Positions 1-7,670 of a stretch of DNA of 12,635 nucleotides are shown here, piece after piece. Every line of letters begins with the position of its first letter. Positions within the stretch are counted from its first letter, which is position 1. The stretch is from Hyphomicrobiales bacterium (GTDB lineage: Bacteria > Pseudomonadota > Alphaproteobacteria > Rhizobiales > Xanthobacteraceae): assembly GCA_016210825.1 (NCBI GenBank), contig JACQTM010000357.1, positions 1 to 12,635 on the forward strand, read 5' to 3'. The translations under genes and the position numbers were made by a program. Under the pieces are notes generated by a model that worked only from the letters and a program-made list of their open reading frames with translations, made no database searches and was not told the origin of the DNA.

Positions 1-68
1 CCATAACCGCCCCCAAGCACGGCAGACGTCAGCGTCGCGCGGCGGTCAGGGCTAGTAGGCAACGTCCA

Positions 69-1412
69 GTGGTAGGTCACCGGCGATTTTTGGATTGGGC
101 GCGGCTGACGACGCAAGCGCAATACACAGTGGCCATGACCGCAAGTTCAAGGGCGTGCCAGCTAGAGGCGCGACTTCATGCGTTCGTTTCAATAGAAAAT
201 CCATTCGTTGCTCCGGCTGGGAATGGTTCTCTCGCCCTCATACCGTATGCCGCCAAGGACTTGTTCGTTACGCCGACGCATCGTCCCACAGGCGGACTGG
301 CGGAAGTTGTGGATTTTTGTCTTGGCGGCCATACTGAAGTTCTGCGGCGCCTCGACGGTGCCGGAGCATGCCGCGTCGGCTTTACGGCGATGACCGAGCT
401 TGCCTATGAGCCATCCGGCTTTAATGCCGTTTGCGCCTATCCGCGTAATCCTTGGAATCTCGATTTCATTCCTGGCGGATCGTCATCTGGATCGGCTGTT
501 GCGGTTGCCAGCGGGACGGCGGTGATCGCACTTGGCTCCGATACCGGTGGATCGTTGCGCATACCGGCACATTGCACGGGGGTTACCGGTTGGAAGCCAA
601 CCTATGGCGCAGTTACCGTGGCCGGTACATTGCCGCTCGCGCCGTTTCTCGACGCGGTCGGCTTGCTCTCGCGTAGCGCCGCGGATTTGGCGCCCGCGGC
701 TGCTGTTCTAGTCGCAAATGGTCATCAGAATACGCCAGTCGAAATCGAGCGCATCGTCGTTTTAAACGATGCTTTCAACGGAGCGGAAGCTTCGGTTCGC
801 CGAGCGTGCCAGCAGGGTGTCGATGCCATCCAAGGCTGCGGCGTCATCGTGGAGCGCGCGGAGGGGATGCCCGCGATCGAAGCGATTGACGCCCATGCAT
901 TAATCGTCATGCAAGCTGAGGCGGCCAGAGTTCACGCGAGCCGTCTCGATCATCCGGCGCTCAGTCCGGTTCTGCGGAAACGGCTTGCGAAAGGTCTCAC
1001 GATAGACGATGCGACCTTGGCGGCGAGCCGCGCGGCGCGTTCGCAACTGGCCAAGGATTTTGTCGATCAGGTCCTAGGCAAAGCGGACGCGGCAATCCTG
1101 CCGGTGATGAGCATTCGCACGCCCCCGATCGCGGAAGCCGACCCGGCCTCGTCGTCCTTCAGCGGACGTCGTCTCTATGAGCTCAGCCGCTATTGCCGCT
1201 TCGTCAATATGCTGGGATTTCCTGCCGTAGCGATCCCCGTTGGCTTCGACGACCGCGGGTTACCGGTTGCGCTGCAGATCGTCGGGCGGCCCGGCCGCGA
1301 TCTCGATCTGCTTGCGCTCGCCGCGGGCGTACAAGAAAAGACCGATTGGCATGCGCGCGTGCCGATGGGCGTGGCTGATCTCCTTGCCGACATGGAAGGA
1401 ATTTCTCTGTGA
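69..1412 (+). CDS. Amidase (amidase signature family, GatA-like)
   Basis: Predicted cytoplasmic hydrolase of a carboxylic amide, releasing ammonia or an amine. The amidase-signature Ser-cisSer-Lys triad is visible: Lys63 in YAAKDLF, the cis-Ser in GGSSSGS (residues 136-142), and nucleophile Ser162 in SDTGGSLRIPA. The C-terminal part (GFPAVAIPVGFDDRGLPVA) is also typical. The length of 447 residues is slightly short for the family. The start is uncertain: GTG at 69 has no clear Shine-Dalgarno, ATG at 135 is an alternative, and the frame stays open to the left edge of the window. Homology-like sequence (LEARLHAFVSIE, residues 32-43) follows closely, so little is missing. It overlaps the next gene by GTGA, implying translational coupling with the CoA-transferase. 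It is not the tRNA amidotransferase subunit, since gatB/gatC are absent and the context is catabolic. Family is sure; substrate unknown. Confidence 0.9.
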   Translation: MVGHRRFLDWARLTTQAQYTVAMTASSRACQLEARLHAFVSIENPFVAPAGNGSLALIPYAAKDLFVTPTHRPTGGLAEVVDFCLGGHTEVLRRLDGAGACRVGFTAMTELAYEPSGFNAVCAYPRNPWNLDFIPGGSSSGSAVAVASGTAVIALGSDTGGSLRIPAHCTGVTGWKPTYGAVTVAGTLPLAPFLDAVGLLSRSAADLAPAAAVLVANGHQNTPVEIERIVVLNDAFNGAEASVRRACQQGVDAIQGCGVIVERAEGMPAIEAIDAHALIVMQAEAARVHASRLDHPALSPVLRKRLAKGLTIDDATLAASRAARSQLAKDFVDQVLGKADAAILPVMSIRTPPIAEADPASSSFSGRRLYELSRYCRFVNMLGFPAVAIPVGFDDRGLPVALQIVGRPGRDLDLLALAAGVQEKTDWHARVPMGVADLLADMEGISL

Positions 1413-2602
1413 CTCGACCGACCGCCTCGTCCGCGCTGTCGCATCTGCGCGTGCTCGATTTGACCCGCGTGCGCGCCGGCCCGACGTGCTGCCGGATCCT
1501 CGCCGATTTCGGCGCCGACGTGCTCAAAATCGAAGCGCCGCCGGGTATCGATCCGAATGAGGGCATGAGTGGCGCTCGTCACAGCTACGATATGGTCAAT
1601 CTTCACCGCAACAAGCGGTCGCTCACTCTTAATCTCAAGGAAACGGAGGGGCTGGCGATTTTCATGCGGCTGGTCAAGACCGCAGACATTGTCGTCGAGA
1701 ATTTTCGCCCGGACGTGAAGGATCGGCTCGGCATCGATTACAAAACACTACGCTCGGTCAATCCGCGCATCATACTTGCTTCGATATCCGGCTTTGGCCA
1801 GACCGGGCCATATCGTATGCGGGCTGGCTTCGATCAGATCGCACAGGGCATGGGCGGTTTGATGTGGGTGACCGGGTTTCCGGGCGACGGACCGATGCGC
1901 GCTGGTATTGCGGTCGCCGATTCTGCGGCCGGGGTCTACGCAGCAATGGGGATTCTGATTGCGCTCGCCGAGCGCGATAAATCGGGCATCGGACAATGGG
2001 TTCAGACCTCGCTCCTTCAGGCGCAGATCGCCATGATGGATTTCCAAGCCGCGCGTTATCTGGTCGAAGGCGAAATACCGGAACAGGCAGGTAACGACCA
2101 CCCTTATTCGACGCCCATGGGTGTTCTGAAGACGGCCGATGGCTACATCAATATTGGCGTCGGCGGCGACGGTCAATGGCGCGCCCTATGCAAGGCGCTT
2201 AAACGGCTCGATCTGGAAGCTGACCCTGAATATGCAACGCTCGATGGCCGCTTTCGCAAGCGACGGCAACTGATGGACCTGCTCAATGTGATCTTCAAAA
2301 CGCGGACGTCGGCGGAGTGGCTCGATTGTCTCGAGGCAGCGGGTGTCCCGGCTGGCCCGATTTACAAGATCGATGAGGTCTTCGCAGATCCACAAGTCCA
2401 GCATGTCGGCATCGCGGTTCCATTCCATCATCCCGTGCGCGGCAACATTCACGTCGTCGGCGAACCTGTCGCGCTGTCCCGGACGCCGGCGAGCATTGTG
2501 GCCATGACGCCCGAGCCGGGCGAGCACACCGCCGAAATTCTGCGCGAGATGGGTTATCAGGATGGTGACATCGAGCGGCTCCGCGGCGTTAAAGTGATAT
2601 GA
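1409..2602 (+). CDS. CaiB/BaiF (family III) CoA-transferase
   Basis: Predicted to move CoA between an acyl-CoA donor and a carboxylic acid, activating an acid for catabolism. The N-terminal family signature is present: DLTRVRAGPTCCRILADFG followed by ADVLKIEAP (residues 17-43). VENFRPDVKDRLGIDY, SISGFGQTGPY and the central block VADSAAGVYAAMGI follow; Asp171 in this block matches the catalytic aspartate that forms the acyl-anhydride intermediate in formyl-CoA transferase. At 397 residues it is full length. The GTG start overlaps the amidase stop (GTGA), so an acid released by the amidase is a plausible substrate (inference). The family covers formyl-, carnitine-, succinyl- and bile-acid-CoA transferases and racemases; sequence alone does not separate these. 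Confidence 0.93.
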   Translation: MTRPTASSALSHLRVLDLTRVRAGPTCCRILADFGADVLKIEAPPGIDPNEGMSGARHSYDMVNLHRNKRSLTLNLKETEGLAIFMRLVKTADIVVENFRPDVKDRLGIDYKTLRSVNPRIILASISGFGQTGPYRMRAGFDQIAQGMGGLMWVTGFPGDGPMRAGIAVADSAAGVYAAMGILIALAERDKSGIGQWVQTSLLQAQIAMMDFQAARYLVEGEIPEQAGNDHPYSTPMGVLKTADGYINIGVGGDGQWRALCKALKRLDLEADPEYATLDGRFRKRRQLMDLLNVIFKTRTSAEWLDCLEAAGVPAGPIYKIDEVFADPQVQHVGIAVPFHHPVRGNIHVVGEPVALSRTPASIVAMTPEPGEHTAEILREMGYQDGDIERLRGVKVI

Positions 2603-2613
2603 AGGGAGCAGCG

Positions 2614-3513
2614 ATGGCGCGCGTGTTGGTCACGGGCTCGAGCGGATTCCTCGGACGGGCCGTCAGTTCACGTCTCCTAGCAGCGGGCCATCGCGTAACC
2701 GGTCTCGATCCTTTACCGCCACCTGATGCGGAAAGACGGCATGTGACGGATGACCTTTCCGATAGCGGACGATTGCGTGAGCTGCTTGCTGCCGAAAGTG
2801 TGACCCACATTATTCACTCCGGTGGCGTGTCCGGTCCTATGGTACTCGCAAACAACCCCGACCGCGTGATCGCCATCAATGTCGGCGGCAGTCTCAATCT
2901 GCTTCAGGCGGCACTCGCAAGCGGGGTGAAGACTTTCATTTATTGCTCATCGGTGTCTGCGCTCGGTGACTTTTATGAATCCGATCCAATCGGCGACGAT
3001 TACCCGTTGCGCCCGACAAGCGCCTATGGCTGCTCCAAGGCAGCAGTGGATATGGTGCTGCGCGGATTGTGGCGTCGTGTCCCGCTCGATCTTTGCTCGC
3101 TTCGCTTTACCAGCATTTACGGACCCGGGCGGCAGACCTCGTTTGTTGTCGACGACATCGTCACGGCGGCCCTCCACGGCAGTCCTGCATCGGTCGCGCC
3201 CACGACGGACTGGCCGTATATCTATGTCGACGACGCCGCCGATGCGGCCGTCGCCGCGTGCTTCTCCGACCAGCGCCAGCAGCTCTTTTATTTCATCGCG
3301 TATCCCGAACAGGTCACTCTCGAAGACCTCGCCAATGCAGCCGCAAACGATGGAACGCCGGTGCGGCTCGCGGTCGACAACGCCCGCTCACGGGCTGCGC
3401 GCGGACCCCTCGACATAGGCCCGGCACAGCGCGATTTCGGGTTTGCTCCCAAGATCGATCATCACGAAGGCATAAACCGGATGGTCGCGGCGCAACGCAA
3501 ATTGCAAGCCTGA
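2614..3513 (+). CDS. NAD-dependent epimerase/dehydratase (extended SDR)
   Basis: Extended short-chain dehydrogenase/reductase, 299 residues from this start. The nucleotide-binding motif TGSSGFLG lies at residues 7-14, directly after the first strand, ARVLV. Catalytic residues are in place: Ser113 in YCSSVSALGD, Tyr138 and Lys142 in SAYGCSK; the Ser-Tyr spacing of 25 is normal for extended SDRs. RFTSIYGPGR (around residues 164-173) is also typical. ATG 2614 is chosen because AAGGGAG at 2602-2608 sits five bases upstream and the protein then begins at the Rossmann strand; an ATG at 2599 overlapping the CoA-transferase stop (ATGA) would add five residues. It probably acts as a dehydrogenase or epimerase on the acid or its CoA ester, or on a sugar-like compound. 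The substrate is not readable. Transcription with the two upstream genes is nearly certain from the spacing. Confidence 0.88.
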   Translation: MARVLVTGSSGFLGRAVSSRLLAAGHRVTGLDPLPPPDAERRHVTDDLSDSGRLRELLAAESVTHIIHSGGVSGPMVLANNPDRVIAINVGGSLNLLQAALASGVKTFIYCSSVSALGDFYESDPIGDDYPLRPTSAYGCSKAAVDMVLRGLWRRVPLDLCSLRFTSIYGPGRQTSFVVDDIVTAALHGSPASVAPTTDWPYIYVDDAADAAVAACFSDQRQQLFYFIAYPEQVTLEDLANAAANDGTPVRLAVDNARSRAARGPLDIGPAQRDFGFAPKIDHHEGINRMVAAQRKLQA

Positions 3514-3641
3514 ACGGCATCACGCACACTTGTGCCTGTTCCGGGCTTTCGTCATAGTTTAGATATCAAACTCCCCCGCGGCCAGATTTTGGCTTTCCAT
3601 TTAATCGGGCCGCACCACCCGTTTCTCCAAGGATGTCTCTT

Positions 3642-4424
3642 ATGGACCTGAAGCTGGCAGGCAAAACCGTATTGATCACCGGCGCTTCCAAGGGCATTGG
3701 CCGCGCCGCCGCCGAAACGCTGGCCGGCGAGGGATGCAATCTCATTCTGGTGGCCCGCACCGCTGTCGATCTCGACGCTGCCAAGGGCGCAATCGCTCGC
3801 AAGGCAAATGTGAAAGTCGACACTGTCGCCGCCGATCTGTCTGACAGCAAAAAAGTCGATCAATTAGCGAAAGATTTCCCCGGTATCGACATTTTGGTGA
3901 ACAATGCAGGCGCAATCCCCGGTGGCAAGCTTCTCGATGTCGACGAAGTGACTTGGCGCAAGGCCTGGGATCTCAAAGTTTTCGGCTACATCAACATGTG
4001 CCGCGCCTTTTACGCGCTGATGAAGGCGCGCGGGTCCGGCGTGATCATCAATGTCGTCGGCAATGCGGCGCAGACGCACGATCCCGAATATATCTGCGGG
4101 GTTGCTGGTAATGCCGCGCTGACTGCGCTCAGCCAATCCCTCGGCAGTGTAAGCCCGCGGGACGGCATCCGGGTCGTAGCTGTGAGTCCTGGTCCGGTTT
4201 CCACCGATCGCCTCGTGGGCCTCATGCGGAAGAAAGCGCAGGACCGGACCGGTAACGCCGAAAACTGGCGCGACTTGTTCAAGCCGCTGCCTTTCGGGCG
4301 CGCATCCACGCCGGAGGAAATTGGAGCGATAATCGCATTCCTGGCCTCCGATCGTTCCGGATACACCAGCGGTTCGGTCGTCATCATCGACGCCGGGCTG
4401 TCGGCCCGGGCTCAAAGCTTCTGA
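3642..4424 (+). CDS. Atypical SDR-fold protein lacking the catalytic tetrad
   Basis: Rossmann-fold protein of the short-chain dehydrogenase/reductase superfamily. The cofactor motif TGASKGIG, the stabilising NNAG motif and the C-terminal GYTSGSVVIIDAG are intact, so NAD(P) binding is likely. The catalytic tetrad is absent. Counting from ATG 3633, the Asn position is Lys115 (WDLKVFG), the Ser position Gly143 (INVVGNAA), the Tyr position Gly156 and the Lys position Asn160 (CGVAGNAAL); the 13- and 4-residue spacings confirm the alignment. This resembles the BKR-like SDR subgroup described as lacking the tetrad, so it is probably a conserved variant rather than a broken gene. ATG 3642 is preferred over ATG 3633, because CCAAGG at 3627-3632 is nine bases from 3642 but abuts 3633. 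It lies 20 bases before the hydrolase gene. Function unknown: non-redox lyase, isomerase or a binding role are all possible. Confidence 0.85.
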   Translation: MDLKLAGKTVLITGASKGIGRAAAETLAGEGCNLILVARTAVDLDAAKGAIARKANVKVDTVAADLSDSKKVDQLAKDFPGIDILVNNAGAIPGGKLLDVDEVTWRKAWDLKVFGYINMCRAFYALMKARGSGVIINVVGNAAQTHDPEYICGVAGNAALTALSQSLGSVSPRDGIRVVAVSPGPVSTDRLVGLMRKKAQDRTGNAENWRDLFKPLPFGRASTPEEIGAIIAFLASDRSGYTSGSVVIIDAGLSARAQSF

Positions 4425-4444
4425 TTTAAGTTTGAGAGGAACAC

Positions 4445-5323
4445 ATGCCGCACCTGACGACCGATGACGGGGTCAAACTCTATTATGAGGACGTGGGACG
4501 TGGAATCCCAATCGTCTTCGTGCATGAATTCGCCGGCGATTTCCGCTCCTACGAGCCGCAGGTCCGCCATTTCGGACAGCGTTACCGCTGCATAACCTAC
4601 AACGCGCGTGGCTATCCACCTTCCGACGTTCCGAAGGACGGCGATCGTTATTCACAGGAACGCGCGCGCGACGATATTCGCGCCGTCTTCGACGCGCTGA
4701 AAATAGACAAAGCCCATATTGTCGGATTTTCGATGGGCGGATTTGCAACCTTGCATTTTGGTTTCACTTATCCGGAACGCGCGCGCTCATTGGTGATCGC
4801 GGGATGTGGTTACGGCGCCGCGCCGGATAAGCGGGCGCAATTCGCCGAGGAGGCCGAGGCCGCGGCCAAAGGTTTCGAAACGCAAGGCATGGTCAAGGCG
4901 GCCGAGGCCTACGCGCTTGGTCCCACGCGCGTGCAATTTCAGAACAAGGACCCACGCGGCTGGAAGGAATTCGCCGATCAGCTCAAAGAGCACTCGACGG
5001 AGGGGTCGGCGCTAACGATGCGCGGTGTGCAGAAGCGGCGCCCTTCCCTATTCGACCTCGTCGACAGGATGAAGACCATCACGGTGCCGACACTGATCAT
5101 GACCGGTGATGAGGATTGGCCATGTCTTGAGCCCGGCATCCTGATGAAGCACACGATCCCGACCGCCGGGCTGGTCGTGATGCCGAATGCAGGACACACG
5201 ATCAATCTCGAAGAACCGGCTGCGTTCAACCGCCATCTTGCCGATTTCTTCCATGCAGCCGACGTCGGCGCCTGGCCCACGCGCGATCCGCGCGCGATGG
5301 TGACGGCGATCCTTGGCCGCTAG
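4445..5323 (+). CDS. Alpha/beta-fold hydrolase
   Basis: Cytoplasmic hydrolase of 292 residues with a complete catalytic triad: nucleophile Ser96 in the elbow GFSMGG, an acid in TGDEDWPC (Asp222 or Asp224), and His251 in NAGHTINLEEP. The oxyanion region reads VFVHEFAGD, with Glu replacing the common Gly after His; I recall this HEFAGD form from a subfamily of rhizobial hydrolases, but could not check it. The strand-loop YNARGYPPSDVP is also typical. No signal peptide is seen. The ATG at 4445 follows GAGAGGA (4434-4440) with four bases between. Being 20 bases after the degenerate SDR gene, it should be co-transcribed with it. It may hydrolyse an ester, lactone, thioester or C-C bond in the pathway. 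It ends 18 bases before the convergent SDR gene. Confidence 0.92.
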   Translation: MPHLTTDDGVKLYYEDVGRGIPIVFVHEFAGDFRSYEPQVRHFGQRYRCITYNARGYPPSDVPKDGDRYSQERARDDIRAVFDALKIDKAHIVGFSMGGFATLHFGFTYPERARSLVIAGCGYGAAPDKRAQFAEEAEAAAKGFETQGMVKAAEAYALGPTRVQFQNKDPRGWKEFADQLKEHSTEGSALTMRGVQKRRPSLFDLVDRMKTITVPTLIMTGDEDWPCLEPGILMKHTIPTAGLVVMPNAGHTINLEEPAAFNRHLADFFHAADVGAWPTRDPRAMVTAILGR

Positions 5324-5341
5324 CCGCACGACTTGGACGAA

Positions 5342-6106
5342 TCAGGTTGCCGTGTAGCCGCCGTCGATCAGCAAGTCGGCGCCGGTCATAAAGCTTGCGG
5401 CGTCGCTGGCGAGAAACAGCGCGGCTTGCGCAATTTCCTCGGGCTGGCCGAGCCGCTGAAGCAGATGTTTCGGCCCGGCAATCCGCCGTGCCTCCGCCAT
5501 GTCGCCAAAGCGCAGCACGAGGCGCCGTGTTTCGACCGCGCCGGGAGACAATGCATTGACCCGAATGTTTTGTGACGCGTGATCGACCGCCATGGCCTTC
5601 GCCAGCTGAATGAGCGCCCCTTTGCTCGCGCAATAGGCCGGACGATTGGGCGCACCGACGCGGCCGAGTTGCGAGGTAATGTGGATGATGCTGCCGCCGC
5701 CAGCTGCGATCATCACGGGCAGAACCGCCCGGCTCATCAGGTAGGCGCCGGTCACGTTGACGGCAAAGACGCGTTCCCACTCGACCGGGGCGAGGTCCAG
5801 CACCGTGCCGTTCGGATCGTCGGTCGCCGCTGCGTTAACCAGGATGCGGATCGCGCCGAAAGCCGACTGCGATGCTTCGATCACAGCGCGGATATCGGCT
5901 TCCACGCTGACGTCGCAGCGCAACGCGAGCGATCGGCCGCCGGTCTCAGCGATCGTCCGTGCCGTTGCGGCTGCGGCTTTGTCGTCGATATCAACACCGA
6001 CGACTGCCGCCCCGGCAGCAGCAAACGTGGTCGAGATCGCACGGCCGATTCCATTGCCGGCGCCGGTGACGACGGCGACCTTGCCTGCAAGGATCGATGC
6101 ATTCAT
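5342..6106 (-). CDS. Classical SDR-family oxidoreductase
   Basis: Classical short-chain dehydrogenase/reductase of 254 residues. Motifs in order: cofactor-binding TGAGNGIG (residues 14-21), Asp39 at the end of the second strand (favours NAD over NADP), CDV at 64-66, NAAA in place of NNAG (91-94), then the full tetrad Asn117, Ser145, Tyr158 and Lys162 (AYCASK). The C-terminal GADLLIDGGYTAT is typical. Its ATG overlaps the stop codon of the upstream LivF-type gene (ATGA), making it the last gene of the transporter operon. It probably oxidises a hydroxyl group, or reduces a ketone, of the imported compound or a derivative (inference from context). It is convergent with the alpha/beta hydrolase with 18 bases between; I see no terminator hairpin there. 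Confidence 0.93.
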   Translation of the reverse strand: MNASILAGKVAVVTGAGNGIGRAISTTFAAAGAAVVGVDIDDKAAAATARTIAETGGRSLALRCDVSVEADIRAVIEASQSAFGAIRILVNAAATDDPNGTVLDLAPVEWERVFAVNVTGAYLMSRAVLPVMIAAGGGSIIHITSQLGRVGAPNRPAYCASKGALIQLAKAMAVDHASQNIRVNALSPGAVETRRLVLRFGDMAEARRIAGPKHLLQRLGQPEEIAQAALFLASDAASFMTGADLLIDGGYTAT

Positions 6107-6855
6107 CGCGAAACTCGTTCCGAGACACCCTCTACCGCGCTGCGGCCGAGATAGGCGTGCCGCACACGTTCATCCTCCTTGAGCGTCGCGCACGGTCCGC
6201 TGGCGATGATCGAACCGGTCTGCAGCACGTAGCCGCGGCTTGCGGTCGCGAGCGCATAGCGCGCGTTCTGCTCGACCAAAAGCACGCTAGTTCCGGCAGT
6301 GTTGATTGATCGGATCGTGCGGAAGATGTCCTGGACGATCATCGGCGCAAGTCCGAGCGAGGGTTCGTCGAGACAAAGCAGGTATGGTTCCGACATCATT
6401 GCGCGGCCAAGAGCCAGCATCTGTTGCTCGCCGCCGCTGAGCGTACCGGCATTCTGCGAGGCACGCTCGCTCAGCCGTGGGAACATGGCGAAGACCTTGT
6501 CGATCAGCGCGCGGACCTTCGCTTTATCATTGCGATACTTGAAGGCACCGAGCTCCAGGTTTTCGCGCGCGGTCAGAAAGGGAAAGACGCGTCGGCCCTC
6601 CGGGACCAGCGCGATGCCTAGCCGGGTACGTTCGTATGACGGCAGACGCGTGATGTCCTGCCCGCGAAAACGAATGGTGCCGGCGCGCGGAAGAAGTGCG
6701 CCGGCAATTGCGCGCAACGTCGTCGACTTGCCGGCGCCGTTCGCTCCGATCAAAGTGACGATCTCTCCGTCATCGACATGAAACGTGATGTCACGGCATG
6801 CCGGTGTTTGACCATAGGCAAGTTCAAGACCATCGGTTGCAAGCAGCTCGGTCAC
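6103..6855 (-). CDS. livF: Branched-chain amino acid-type ABC transporter ATPase (LivF family)
   Basis: Cytoplasmic ATPase subunit energising uptake through the LivHM-type permease pair. Walker A is GANGAGKST (residues 37-45), the Q-loop region reads LVPEGRRVFPFLT, the ABC signature is LSGGEQQ (139-145) and Walker B is LLCLDEP (159-165). The H-loop position carries Gln (LLVEQNARYAL), which together with the VPEGR block is characteristic of LivF rather than LivG. Length is 250 residues, usual for the family. The GTG start overlaps the stop of the LivG-type gene (GTGA) and its own stop overlaps the SDR start (ATGA). The gene symbol denotes the family; the transported substrate may be an amide, aromatic or organic acid rather than leucine. 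Confidence 0.95.
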   Translation of the reverse strand: MTELLATDGLELAYGQTPACRDITFHVDDGEIVTLIGANGAGKSTTLRAIAGALLPRAGTIRFRGQDITRLPSYERTRLGIALVPEGRRVFPFLTARENLELGAFKYRNDKAKVRALIDKVFAMFPRLSERASQNAGTLSGGEQQMLALGRAMMSEPYLLCLDEPSLGLAPMIVQDIFRTIRSINTAGTSVLLVEQNARYALATASRGYVLQTGSIIASGPCATLKEDERVRHAYLGRSAVEGVSERVSR

Positions 6856-7670
6856 TGGAAGTCTGCTCCAAGATAAGCGGCGATCACGGCCGGGTGCGCC
6901 TGAACCTCGGCGCGGCTGCCCTCGAACAGATACTGGCCGTAATCCATAACCAGCACGCGGTCGGCGACCTTCATGACGAGGTCCATATTATGTTCGACGA
7001 CGACCACGGTGACGCCCTGCACGCGCAGCATCCCCACACGGTCGAGCAACGTCTCGACCTCGGCGGCGTTGAGCCCGGCCGCCGGCTCGTCGACCAACAA
7101 CAGGCGCGGCGTCGTCGCCAATGCGCGAGCGATTTCGAGCATGCGTTGCTCTCCATAGGAGAGCGAGCCGGCGAGCAAATGGGCGCGCTTATCGAGGCCG
7201 ATAAAGGCCAGCAGTTTCTCTGCTTCATCCCGGCAACGGGCATGATCGCGGCGGAAGGCCGAACCGTGCAGCACGTATTGCCAAGCGGGGATGTCATGAT
7301 GGATGTGAAAACCCGCCACCACGTTGTCGATAACCGAAAGCTGCTTGAACAAGCGAATCTTCTGAAATGTCCGGGCAAGACCGTACCGAACCCGGCGATG
7401 CGCGGGCAGACCGACAAGATCAATTCCATCGAACACCATGCTGCCGGCATCCGGCTGGTAGATGCCGCTCATCAAGTTGAGCAGGGTCGACTTTCCGGCG
7501 CCATTCGGGCCGATGATGGCGAACACTGTGCCCGCGGGAATGGCGAGCGAGATATCGCGCACGGCCCTGACGCCGCCGAAGCTCTTGTGCAGGCCCTCGG
7601 CACGGAAAAGAACAGCCGCATCGGTCGAAGGATACGGCGAATTCTTGGTCGATAGCGTGTCCGCAGTCAC
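6852..7670 (-). CDS. livG: Branched-chain amino acid-type ABC transporter ATPase (LivG family)
   Basis: Second ATPase subunit of the importer, 272 residues. Walker A is GPNGAGKST (residues 54-62), the Q-loop block is LARTFQKIRLF, the signature is LSYGEQRMLEIARAL (from residue 170), Walker B is LLLVDEP with Glu195, and the H-loop His227 lies in VVVVEHNMDLV. The RTFQ block and the extended helical insert after it (about residues 118-150) are typical of LivG. The GTG start overlaps the LivM-type stop (GTGA). The first 20 or so residues (Ser/Thr/Pro-rich) precede the conserved fold and may be a family-variable tail. It should pair with the LivF-type ATPase on the cytoplasmic side. Confidence 0.95.
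   Translation of the reverse strand: MTADTLSTKNSPYPSTDAAVLFRAEGLHKSFGGVRAVRDISLAIPAGTVFAIIGPNGAGKSTLLNLMSGIYQPDAGSMVFDGIDLVGLPAHRRVRYGLARTFQKIRLFKQLSVIDNVVAGFHIHHDIPAWQYVLHGSAFRRDHARCRDEAEKLLAFIGLDKRAHLLAGSLSYGEQRMLEIARALATTPRLLLVDEPAAGLNAAEVETLLDRVGMLRVQGVTVVVVEHNMDLVMKVADRVLVMDYGQYLFEGSRAEVQAHPAVIAAYLGADFQ

Noticed and set aside
5324..5341. Possible bidirectional terminator between the convergent hydrolase and SDR genes
   Set aside because: The 18-base gap and flanks show no GC-rich hairpin followed by a T-run on either strand.
6798..7655. 285-codon open frame on the + strand
   Set aside because: It is antisense to the LivG-type ATPase gene, whose Walker A/B and signature motifs are intact.
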